From: Phytohabitans aurantiacus
GTDB lineage: Bacteria > Actinomycetota > Actinomycetes > Mycobacteriales > Micromonosporaceae
DNA length: 64,000 bases
Assembly (NCBI RefSeq): GCF_027923225.1
Contig: NZ_BSDI01000018.1
Span: forward strand, 1-64,000
Direction of reading: 5' to 3'
The first letter of the stretch is position 1. Every line of letters begins with the position of its first letter. Made by a program: the position numbers and the translations under genes. This document shows, piece after piece, positions 54,074 through 61,365 of the stretch. The notes beneath the pieces were generated by a model. It searched no databases. It saw nothing but the letters and a program-made list of their open reading frames with translations, and was not told where the DNA came from.

Positions 54074-54114
54074 GGAAAGTGCGGCATCGGACCGCGTCCG
54101 AGGCCGCACTTTCC
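54074..54114. terminator. Long perfect hairpin, probable bidirectional terminator
   Basis: A 12-bp perfect outer stem (GGAAAGTGCGGC with GCCGCACTTTCC) encloses a second 5-bp stem (CGGAC with GTCCG, 3-nt loop). It lies 15 bp after the small ORF and opposite the MFS gene end. Confidence 0.7.
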
Positions 54115-54139
54115 CCGAACCGCGCCTCCGCCGAGCGCT

Positions 54140-54215
54140 GATCAAGGGAGATCGCATCGATCAAGGGCGAACGCACGCGGAAAAGCGATCAAACCACGTG
54201 CATTTGCCCTTGATC
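54140..54215 (+). repeat. 76-bp palindromic element, copy 4 (inverted), overlapping the MFS gene end
   Basis: Reverse orientation: the 19-bp tail (starting GATCAAGGGAG) comes first, then the 57-bp palindrome. The MFS stop codon lies within it, so the last eight residues (DQGQMHVV) are encoded by the element. Confidence 0.8.
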
Positions 54216-55940
54216 GACGCCGCTGGGCGTGCGGGCCGTGCCCGCCGCGCTGCTGGGCGTGCGGGCCGTGCCCGCCGCGCTGCTGGGCGTGCGGGCCGTG
54301 CCCGCCGCGCCGGCGGGCGTGCCGACCGCGGCGCTGGGCGTGGACGCACTAGGGGCGGGTGCGGCAGTCGCGGGCTCGGTACGGGTGGGTGGGGTGGGGC
54401 GGCGGGTGGGGAGGATCAAGGCCACCAGCACGGTCCCGGCGGCGAGGACGATCCCGCCGATCAGGCTGGTGTGCGCGACCGCCTGGGCGAACGCGTCGTT
54501 GGCGGCCGCCACCAGTGCCTGCGCCTGCTCCGGTCCGCCGAGCGGGCTCTGGGCGACCTGTTGCGCGACGGCCAGGGCGCCACCGATCGACTCCTTCGCG
54601 GTGTCGAGCGTGGTCGACGGCAGATGGCCGGCGAGTTGCGTACCGAGTTCGTCCTTGTACGAGGTGGCCAGCACCGAGCCGAGGACGGCGATACCCAGCG
54701 AGCCGCCGAGCTCGATCGCGGTGTCGTTGATGCCGCCGCCGACGCCCAGTTCGGACTCGGGGAAGGCGGCCATGACGGCGTCGGTGCAGGGTGCCGTGCT
54801 CAGACCGATCGCCAGTCCCAGCAGGGCGAAGCTGGGCAGGAAGTCGGTGTAGGTGGCGCCGGCGTCGACGCGGGTGAGCAGGAAGATGGCGACCGTGCCG
54901 AGCGCCATGCCGGTGAGCACGACGGGCTTGATGCCCAGCTTGCGGGTCACCGGGCCGGTCAGGGCCGCCCCCACGAACACCGCGCCCGCCAGCGGCAGCA
55001 GCCGCACGCCGGTCGCGAGGGGCCCGTACCCGAGGACGAACTGGATGTGTTGCGTCGCGTAGTAGATGGTGCCGAAGGCGCCCAGGAAGAACATCATCAC
55101 GGCCAGCACTGAGCCGCTGAACAGCCGGTCCCGGAACTTGCGCACGTTGAGGATGGGGTGCGGATGGCGCAGCTCCCAGGCGATGAAGGCGACGAGGCCA
55201 AGTCCGGCGAGCACCATGGCGCCGATCGCCGTCGCGCCCCAGCCGAAGTGCGGCCCCTCGATGATCCCGTACACCAGCGAGCCGACCGTGATCACCGACA
55301 GCAGCCCGCCCAGCAGGTCCAGCCGGCCCATCCCGGCGGCCCGCGACGGCGGCACCAGGACCAGCGCGGCGATGATCGCCAGCGCCGCGATCGGCACGTT
55401 GACGAGGAACGTGGAGCCCCACGCGTGGTCTTCCAGCAGCCAACCGGCGGTCAGCGGGCCGAGTGCGATGGCAAGGCCCGAGGTCGCGGTCCACGCGGTG
55501 ATCGCCCGCGCCCGCTCCCGGCGGGGAAACGAAGCCACGAGCAGCGACAGCGTCGCCGGCATGATCGTCGCCGCGCCGACGCCCATCACGGCCCGCGAGA
55601 CGATGACGTCCGTCGCGGTGCCGGAAAGGCTGCCGAGCACCGACCCGACGCCGAAGATCACCAGGCCGAGGATCAGGGCACCCCGCCGGCTGTACTTGTC
55701 ACCGAGCGCGCCCAGCACCAGCATCAGCGCCGCGTACGGCACGGTGTAGCCGTCGATCACCCACTGGAGCTGTGAGCTGGTCAGGCCCAGGTCGGTGGTC
55801 ATGTCGGGTGCGGCGACGATCAGCGACGTGTTGGCCATGACGACGATCAGCAGGCTCAGGCAGAGCACGAGCAGCGCCCACCACCTGCGCCGGTACGGGC
55901 CGGCCATCTGGTCCACCGGGGTGGAAGCGATCAGTGGCAT
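54189..55940 (-). CDS. MFS drug exporter, DHA2 family (14 helices)
   Basis: Proton-driven multidrug efflux pump of 583 aa. It has 14 hydrophobic segments, with the first at about residues 18-40, motif A-like LGALGDKYSRRGAL after helix 2, and motif C-like GLAIALGPLTAGWLLE in helix 5. GGAGGAGA precedes the ATG. The C-terminal 50 residues are an Ala/Pro/Thr-rich tail that includes three copies of AAGTARTPSS and ends in residues encoded by a palindromic repeat, so the true family C-terminus has been replaced or extended. The divergent TetR gene and two identical palindromic operators lie upstream. Confidence 0.92.
   Translation of the reverse strand: MPLIASTPVDQMAGPYRRRWWALLVLCLSLLIVVMANTSLIVAAPDMTTDLGLTSSQLQWVIDGYTVPYAALMLVLGALGDKYSRRGALILGLVIFGVGSVLGSLSGTATDVIVSRAVMGVGAATIMPATLSLLVASFPRRERARAITAWTATSGLAIALGPLTAGWLLEDHAWGSTFLVNVPIAALAIIAALVLVPPSRAAGMGRLDLLGGLLSVITVGSLVYGIIEGPHFGWGATAIGAMVLAGLGLVAFIAWELRHPHPILNVRKFRDRLFSGSVLAVMMFFLGAFGTIYYATQHIQFVLGYGPLATGVRLLPLAGAVFVGAALTGPVTRKLGIKPVVLTGMALGTVAIFLLTRVDAGATYTDFLPSFALLGLAIGLSTAPCTDAVMAAFPESELGVGGGINDTAIELGGSLGIAVLGSVLATSYKDELGTQLAGHLPSTTLDTAKESIGGALAVAQQVAQSPLGGPEQAQALVAAANDAFAQAVAHTSLIGGIVLAAGTVLVALILPTRRPTPPTRTEPATAAPAPSASTPSAAVGTPAGAAGTARTPSSAAGTARTPSSAAGTARTPSGVDQGQMHVV
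54221..54310 (-). repeat. Three 30-bp tandem repeats in the MFS C-terminus
   Basis: CTGGGCGT recurs every 30 bp (54223, 54253, 54283) in nearly identical units, giving three copies of AAGTARTPSS in frame. They directly adjoin the palindromic element. Confidence 0.85.
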
Positions 55941-55959
55941 GAGAGTTCTCCTCCGAAAC

Positions 55960-55977
55960 TTGCACATCTGTGTGCAA
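55960..55977. promoter_or_regulatory. TetR operator 1
   Basis: TTGCACA and TGTGCAA flank TCTG, an 18-bp palindrome in the divergent MFS/TetR region. Confidence 0.75.
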
Positions 55978-55987
55978 CCATAGGTAC

Positions 55988-56005
55988 TTGCACAGGGGTG
56001 TGCAA
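55988..56005. promoter_or_regulatory. TetR operator 2
   Basis: The same half-sites TTGCACA and TGTGCAA flank GGGG. The two palindromes are identical outside the centres and 28 bp apart, close to three helical turns. Confidence 0.75.
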
Positions 56006-56038
56006 CTATGGAGACGCAGCACACAGATGGGAGCCCCG

Positions 56039-56662
56039 ATGGCGATTGACCAGCCTCAACGCAGCCACGCCCGGTCCAACCGGGCGCGGATCCTGGCGAC
56101 CGCCCGCGAGGAGTTGAGCCGGGATCCCGAGGCGACGCTCGACGAGATCGCTCGGGCGGCGGGCGTGGTGCGGCGCACGCTGTACGGACACTTTCCGAAC
56201 CGGCAGGCGCTCGTCGCCGCGCTCGCGGACGAGGCGAGGGACTCCGTCACCGAAGCGGCGGCCGCGGCTCGGCGACCCGGTGACGACCCGGCCACCGCGT
56301 TCGCTCGTATGACCATCGCGGTCTGGGCCGCCGGTGACCGGTACCGCATGCTGATCTCGCTCGGGCGCCGCGCTCTCGGCGAAGAGGGAATCCGCGCGGC
56401 GCTCGCGCCCGTGCGCGACGAAGCGCTCGCGATCCTCGCGCGGGGCCAGCGCGATGGTGTTTTCGCCGACCACCTGCCCGCGCCCGTGCTCGCTCAGGCC
56501 CTGGAGTCGTTGACGCTCACCCTGAAGGAGATGAAGGAGGGTGCGGGCTGGAACGACCCGACGGGCGAGGCCGCCGCGACCGCTGTTCTCATCGCGGCCG
56601 GTGTCGGGCCCGCCGCGGCCCGCCGGTGCGCACGATCGGCATCCACTGTGGAGACTGGCTAG
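56039..56662 (+). CDS. TetR-family repressor of the MFS exporter
   Basis: Ligand-responsive repressor of 207 aa. The N-terminal helix-turn-helix reads ATLDEIARAAGVVRRTLYGHFPNRQALVAAL (TetR signature, trimmed here to its core at about residues 33-63). The C-terminal helical ligand domain is unremarkable. GGGAG lies six bases before the chosen ATG; another ATG lies four codons upstream. It probably represses both itself and the MFS gene through the two TTGCACA palindromes. Its 3' end overlaps the convergent LacI gene by four bases. Confidence 0.9.
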   Translation: MAIDQPQRSHARSNRARILATAREELSRDPEATLDEIARAAGVVRRTLYGHFPNRQALVAALADEARDSVTEAAAAARRPGDDPATAFARMTIAVWAAGDRYRMLISLGRRALGEEGIRAALAPVRDEALAILARGQRDGVFADHLPAPVLAQALESLTLTLKEMKEGAGWNDPTGEAAATAVLIAAGVGPAAARRCARSASTVETG

Positions 56663-57936
56663 CGGGGCGGCGCCGTGCTTTCGCGCACGATGAGCGTGGT
56701 CGCCAGCTCCATCCTGGTGTGGATGGGCTGCTCCCCGGCGGCGAGGGCGACGATGAGCTCCGCCGCGGCGGAGCTCATGTCTGCCAGCGGCTGCCGCACC
56801 GTGGTCATCGGCGGTCCGCACCAGCGCGCGTATGTGATGTCGTCGAAGCCGACCACGCTGAGGTCGTCAGGGATGCGAAGGCCTGCCTGGCGCGCCGCCT
56901 CGTAGACGCCGAACGCCTGCAGGTCGTTGCCGCACAGCACAGCGGTGGGCGGGTCGGGCAGGCGCAGCAACTCGCGGGCGTGGTTGAGGCCGTCTTCGAA
57001 AGCGAACCACTGTCCAATTCGGACCAGCCGGTCGTCGAGCGGCGCCCCGGCGGCGTCGAGCGCGGCGCGGATGCCTTCGAGCCGGGCTCTGGCGCACAGC
57101 CGCTCGGTGGGGCCGGCGACGACGGCGATGCGCCGGTGACCGAGGTCGAGCAGGTGGCGGGCGGCGGCGATCGCGCCGCTCCAGTTGGCCGCGCCCACCG
57201 ACGGCACGGGGTGCTCGGGCTCGCCGGTCGGGTCGAGCACCACCAGCGGGATCGCGCTCGCGGCGAGGAGGGCGTGCTGCTCGGAGGTGAAGCCCATGCG
57301 CACGGCAATGACGCCGGTCGGGCGGCGGGCCAGCAGATCCTGTGCCCAGGAGCGTCCTTCGGACGCCTGGTGGACCGCGTCGGTGAAGCTGACGGCCAGG
57401 TGGTGGGCGCTCGCGACCCGCTCCACGCCGTGCATGATCTCGACCGCCAGGTTGCTCTGCATGCCGTAGAAGACGATTTCGATACTGGCGGCGCGTGAGA
57501 CCTTTTCCGGGCGGCGGTATCCGTGCTCGCGCAGCACCGCCTCGACCCGCCGCCGGGTCTCCGGCGCCACGCCGGAACGGCCATTGAGCACTTTGGACAC
57601 TGTCGGCGCCGATACGCCAGCGAACCGGGCGATCGCTGCGACGGTCTGCTCGCCCTGGCGGCGTTCGCTCTGCCGCGCGGCCGAAGTGTCGGAAGTGGAC
57701 ACCCCGCGGCGCGCGCCGACCTCGCCGAGCAGGCGGGTGCGCACCGCCTCGGCCTCCTGGAGCGCCGCGGGCCCGGCCGGGACGGTCTCCATGAGGTAGC
57801 GACGCTTCTTCGTGGCCGGGTCGACGCCGGCATACACCCGCACGCGCAGGGAACCGCTGGGCAGCTTCTCGATCTCCCCGCGTGCGCGCCGTGCTCGAGG
57901 TGGCATGGAGCGAAGATAGTACCTATTTAGCTCCAT
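56659..57936 (-). CDS. LacI-family regulator with an integrase-like N-terminal domain
   Basis: Transcriptional regulator of 425 aa. The C-terminal 330 residues are a normal LacI protein: helix-turn-helix TVAAIARFAGVSAPTVSKVL (about residues 97-116) and a periplasmic-binding-like sensor ending GFDDITYARWCGPPMTTVRQPL. Before it lies a domain of about 60 residues (GEIEKLPSGSLRVRVYAG, then DPATKKRRYLMETVPAG) typical of the arm-binding N-terminus of actinobacterial tyrosine recombinases. No recombinase catalytic domain is present. TAAGGAG lies six bases before the ATG, which supports the long form. It probably controls nearby polysaccharide or protease genes. Confidence 0.9.
   Translation of the reverse strand: MELNRYYLRSMPPRARRARGEIEKLPSGSLRVRVYAGVDPATKKRRYLMETVPAGPAALQEAEAVRTRLLGEVGARRGVSTSDTSAARQSERRQGEQTVAAIARFAGVSAPTVSKVLNGRSGVAPETRRRVEAVLREHGYRRPEKVSRAASIEIVFYGMQSNLAVEIMHGVERVASAHHLAVSFTDAVHQASEGRSWAQDLLARRPTGVIAVRMGFTSEQHALLAASAIPLVVLDPTGEPEHPVPSVGAANWSGAIAAARHLLDLGHRRIAVVAGPTERLCARARLEGIRAALDAAGAPLDDRLVRIGQWFAFEDGLNHARELLRLPDPPTAVLCGNDLQAFGVYEAARQAGLRIPDDLSVVGFDDITYARWCGPPMTTVRQPLADMSSAAAELIVALAAGEQPIHTRMELATTLIVRESTAPPR
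57905..57936. promoter_or_regulatory. Dyad over the LacI start codon
   Basis: ATGGAGC and GCTCCAT flank a centre with GTAC, a 32-bp imperfect dyad overlapping the first ten codons of the LacI gene. It could be an autoregulatory site. Confidence 0.35.
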
Positions 57937-58030
57937 GCATAGCTCCTTACAGGCTTCGTAAATGTTTCCTTGCTACCTCCGACCGTTTCCGACATTCTTA
58001 TTCGTCAATGTATAAGTGAGGAGGCTGATA

Positions 58031-58669
58031 ATGAAGCGTTTGCTCGGCGCCGCCGGGCTCCTGGGCGTGCTGCTCGCGACCGCGCTGGCCGTGCCGGCGG
58101 GGGCGCACGGCTCCGCCACCGACCCGCCCTCGCGGGTGTTCGGCTGCTTCAACCGGTGGGGCAGCGACTTCCTCAATCCCGTCATGGCCACAGAGGACCC
58201 GATGTGCTGGCAGGCGTGGCGGGCCAACCCGAACGCCATGTGGAACTGGAACGCGTTGAATCGCACCGGTGTCGCGGGCAACTTCCGCGCCGCGATCCCC
58301 GACGGCCAGCTGTGCAGCGGCGGGCTCACGTTCAACGGCCGCTACGCCGCGATGGACAAGCCCGGTGCGTGGCGCGCCGCCAGCAAGCCCCGCCGGTTCA
58401 CCCTCACCGTGACCGACGGGGTCAAGCATGGCGCCGACTTCCTGCAGGTCTACATCACGCGGCAGGGTTACGACGTGCTCACCCAGCCGTTGCGCTGGAG
58501 CGACCTGGAGCTGGTCACGACGACCGGTCGCCAACCGGGCGCGCCCGGCATCTACACGGCACAGGTCGACGCCGGCACCCGCACCGGGCGGCACGTCGTC
58601 TACACGATCTGGCAGGCCAGCCACAAGGACGAGTCCTACTACATGTGCAGCGACGTGATTCTCGGCTAG
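58031..58669 (+). CDS. AA10 lytic polysaccharide monooxygenase
   Basis: Secreted copper enzyme of 212 aa that oxidatively cleaves chitin or cellulose. The signal peptide ends AGA, so the mature protein begins HGSATDPPSR with the N-terminal histidine of the copper brace. The second histidine lies in WQASHKDESYYMCSD near the C-terminus. Cysteines (FGCFN, PMCWQ, QLCSGG, YMCSD) can form two disulfides. No binding module is attached. GAGGAGG lies before the ATG. It is divergent from the LacI gene and with the GH5 cellulase suggests growth on plant or fungal polymers. Confidence 0.93.
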   Translation: MKRLLGAAGLLGVLLATALAVPAGAHGSATDPPSRVFGCFNRWGSDFLNPVMATEDPMCWQAWRANPNAMWNWNALNRTGVAGNFRAAIPDGQLCSGGLTFNGRYAAMDKPGAWRAASKPRRFTLTVTDGVKHGADFLQVYITRQGYDVLTQPLRWSDLELVTTTGRQPGAPGIYTAQVDAGTRTGRHVVYTIWQASHKDESYYMCSDVILG

Positions 58670-58753
58670 CCGGCGCGGTGGGGAGTTACCGTCCCGTGAC
58701 CTATGTGGACTTGCGGTTCTGATGATCTCCGTGTCACATTCTTCGCCACCTAT

Positions 58754-58765
58754 ACAAACGTTTGT
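58754..58765. promoter_or_regulatory. LacI-type operator before the protease genes
   Basis: ACAAACGTTTGT is a perfect 12-bp palindrome with a central CG, the form of LacI-family operators. It lies 17 bp before the M4 protease start codon and may be bound by the LacI regulator encoded about 1 kb away. Confidence 0.5.
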
Positions 58766-58782
58766 TCACGGGGAGCGTGCCC

Positions 58783-61365
58783 ATGCCGGTGCGTCGGTGG
58801 TCGGGTCTGTGCCGCGTGGGCGTCGAGGCGTTGGGCGCCGCGGCACTCACCATCGGCGTGTGTTGGGCGATCCTCACGCTGCTGGCGGGCGGTGACACGG
58901 CGGCCGGTGAGATCGGCGGCTTCCTCGGCGCCGACATGGCCGGCACCGCGGCGGCCGTCGCGGCCAGCACGGGAGCGCCGGTCGACTGGACGGTGGCCGG
59001 CATCGGCGGCCGGCTGTACCCGGTCACCTTCCTGCTGGCGGGTTCGCCGCTGGCGCTGCTGGTCGCCGGCCCGCTCGCCGGTGCGGCGGTGGTTGGTGTG
59101 CGCGCCCGGGCCATGCTGGAGCGCGGCGGGCACGCGGCCGGTGTCGCGGTGGCCGCCGCCACGTACGCCACCACCCTCGCGTCCTTCGCGGCCGCCGGGA
59201 CCGCGCTCGCGGGAGACCCGCTGGTGCGGCTGGCGGTTCCCACCGTTCCCCTCGCCGCCGCCGCCCTGGTGTGGGCCTTCGCGGGCATCCTGGCCGCGAA
59301 CGTCCTCGGTGGACTGCCGCGCACGGCGTCGCGCAGCCGCCGGGCCGCCGTCGTCGCGGCGGTGGTCGCGGCCGGCGCGCTCGTGGCGGTACTGGCGTCG
59401 GCCGAGCCGCCCGCCGACCGCGTGCTGCCCTTCGGTGGCGGCGCGAGCAAGCCGCGGATCGGGTACAAGCGGCCGGGTGTCGCCACCGAGTTGGCGCGGC
59501 TGCGCACCGAGCAGGGCGCCGAGCCGCTGGTCTCCAACGACCCGTGGCGCGGCACACCGTCCATGGTGGGCACCCGGAGCCGGCTGGACGGCGGCGTGCC
59601 CGCGTGGATGAACCGGCACGCCGGCCTCTTTGGCCTCGCCGACCCGGCCAACTCCTTGCGCCCGCAGCGGGAGCAGCGCGACCGCACCGGCGAACGGCAC
59701 CTCTGGTACGAGCAGCACGTCGGCGGCGTGCCCGTCTACGGCTCACGGGTTGGCATCCACCTGGACCGCACCGGCCAGTACGTCGAGTTCGTCACCAACG
59801 GCGCTGAGCCGGCGCTCAAGGTGGAGAGCACCCAGGCGACCGTGCCCGCCGGTGACGCGCTCCGCACGGCACGGCTGGCGATGCCGAACGGGCGTCTCGT
59901 CGAGCCGGCGAAGCTCTACCTGCTGCCGTCGAACCCGCAGCCGGACAAGCCGACCCCAGCGGTGCTGGCCTGGCAGGTGTGGCTGACCGACCTGACCGAC
60001 GGCCTGTCCAACGCGTACTTTGTAGACGCTCGCAGCGGCCGCCTGGTGTACGCGATGCCGATGACGACGCACGCGCGAGACCGCAAGATCTACGACGCCA
60101 ACAAGCTGACCGAGCTCCCGATCCTGCCCAAGCGCACCGAGGGCGAGGGCGCGACCGGGATCGACGACGTGGACGACGCGTACGACTACCTCGGCGCCAC
60201 CTACGACTACTACTACTCGGAGTTCGGGCGGGACAGCTACGACGGCAAGGGCGGCGACCTGCGCGCGTTCGTACGCGTGCGGAACAAGGCGAACGAGCCC
60301 ATGCGCAACGCCGCGTTCATCCCCGACGACATCGACACGATGGTGTTCGGCGAGGGCATGACCACAGTGGACGTGGTGGCGCACGAGCTGACCCACGGCG
60401 TGACATTCAACAGCGCCGGCCTCTGGTACATGTATCAGTCCGGTGCGCTGAACGAGAGCTTCTCCGACATCTTCGGCGAGCGGATCGAGAACTACGCCAA
60501 GGGCGCCCACGACTGGCTGGTCGGTGGCCAGATCCCCGGCGGCGCGCTGCGCAGCATGGCAGACCCGACGATCTACGGCGATCCCGCGCACTACAGCGAC
60601 TTCAAGTCCAGCTGCTCCGACTGGGGCGGCGTGCACAGCAACAGCGGCATCCAGAACAAGGCCTTCTACCTGTTGACGCAGCAGATCGGCATCACCAAGG
60701 CCGCGCAGATCGCGTACCGGACGCTGACCACGTACCTCGGTGAGCGGGCGCGCTTCACCGACTCGCGGATCGGCTTCATCGAGTCGGCGAACAAGCTGTT
60801 CGGCAAGGGCTCCGCCGAGGCGAAGGCGGCCGCCGACGCGTGGACCGCCGTCGGCGTGGACGGTGTCTTCGAGCAGCCCCGCCAGGACTGCCCGTGCTTC
60901 GCGGACGAGTCGCTGGCCGGTGCCGGGGTTGGCGGCCTCGACCCGCAGGGACCCGGTGTCGACGCGGTGCTCGCCGCGCTGCTGCACGTACGTGACCTGT
61001 TCTCGGCGGCGCGCACGCCCGCCCTGGCGTACTACGAGGTCGTCTACGTCACCTACGGCCAGCGCGCCATCGAGCTGATGACCGCCGACGACGAGCTGCG
61101 GAAGCGCACCGCGCACGCCATGCAGACGTTGCAGCCGGCGCTGCGCACGGTCGGCACGGCGGATGGCGACTCCACAGTGGTCAGCCAGGAGATGCTGGAC
61201 GAGCTGAACGGTCTCATGAACGACTACGCCGAGGCCGACGTGGCCGCCGGCGGTGGCGCCCTCGCCGAGCGGATCGGCCAGGAGCTGGATCGCGCGGCGT
61301 TCGACCAGCTCGCCGGGAAGACCGTCAACCAGGCGCTCGCGTTCCTCGACACCCGGGTCGGGTGA
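58783..61365 (+). CDS. Membrane-anchored M4 (thermolysin-family) metalloprotease
   Basis: Zinc protease of 860 aa with an unusual N-terminus. Residues 1-210 contain about five hydrophobic helices (for example GAAALTIGVCWAILTLLAGG and ALVWAFAGILAANVLGG) where a simple signal peptide would normally be. A propeptide of FTP/PepSY type follows (about 270-430), then the catalytic domain: zinc ligands in HELTHGVTF and the downstream glutamate in GALNESFSDIFGE, and the catalytic histidine in GGVHSNSGIQNKAFYLL. The C-terminus has a helical extension. GGGGAG lies before the ATG. The stop overlaps the next gene (GTGA), forming a two-protease operon. Confidence 0.9.
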   Translation: MPVRRWSGLCRVGVEALGAAALTIGVCWAILTLLAGGDTAAGEIGGFLGADMAGTAAAVAASTGAPVDWTVAGIGGRLYPVTFLLAGSPLALLVAGPLAGAAVVGVRARAMLERGGHAAGVAVAAATYATTLASFAAAGTALAGDPLVRLAVPTVPLAAAALVWAFAGILAANVLGGLPRTASRSRRAAVVAAVVAAGALVAVLASAEPPADRVLPFGGGASKPRIGYKRPGVATELARLRTEQGAEPLVSNDPWRGTPSMVGTRSRLDGGVPAWMNRHAGLFGLADPANSLRPQREQRDRTGERHLWYEQHVGGVPVYGSRVGIHLDRTGQYVEFVTNGAEPALKVESTQATVPAGDALRTARLAMPNGRLVEPAKLYLLPSNPQPDKPTPAVLAWQVWLTDLTDGLSNAYFVDARSGRLVYAMPMTTHARDRKIYDANKLTELPILPKRTEGEGATGIDDVDDAYDYLGATYDYYYSEFGRDSYDGKGGDLRAFVRVRNKANEPMRNAAFIPDDIDTMVFGEGMTTVDVVAHELTHGVTFNSAGLWYMYQSGALNESFSDIFGERIENYAKGAHDWLVGGQIPGGALRSMADPTIYGDPAHYSDFKSSCSDWGGVHSNSGIQNKAFYLLTQQIGITKAAQIAYRTLTTYLGERARFTDSRIGFIESANKLFGKGSAEAKAAADAWTAVGVDGVFEQPRQDCPCFADESLAGAGVGGLDPQGPGVDAVLAALLHVRDLFSAARTPALAYYEVVYVTYGQRAIELMTADDELRKRTAHAMQTLQPALRTVGTADGDSTVVSQEMLDELNGLMNDYAEADVAAGGGALAERIGQELDRAAFDQLAGKTVNQALAFLDTRVG

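Noticed and set aside
49885..54215. Insertion-sequence ends or an integrated element
   Set aside because: No transposase, integrase or target-site duplication was found; the copies behave as small palindromic repeats.
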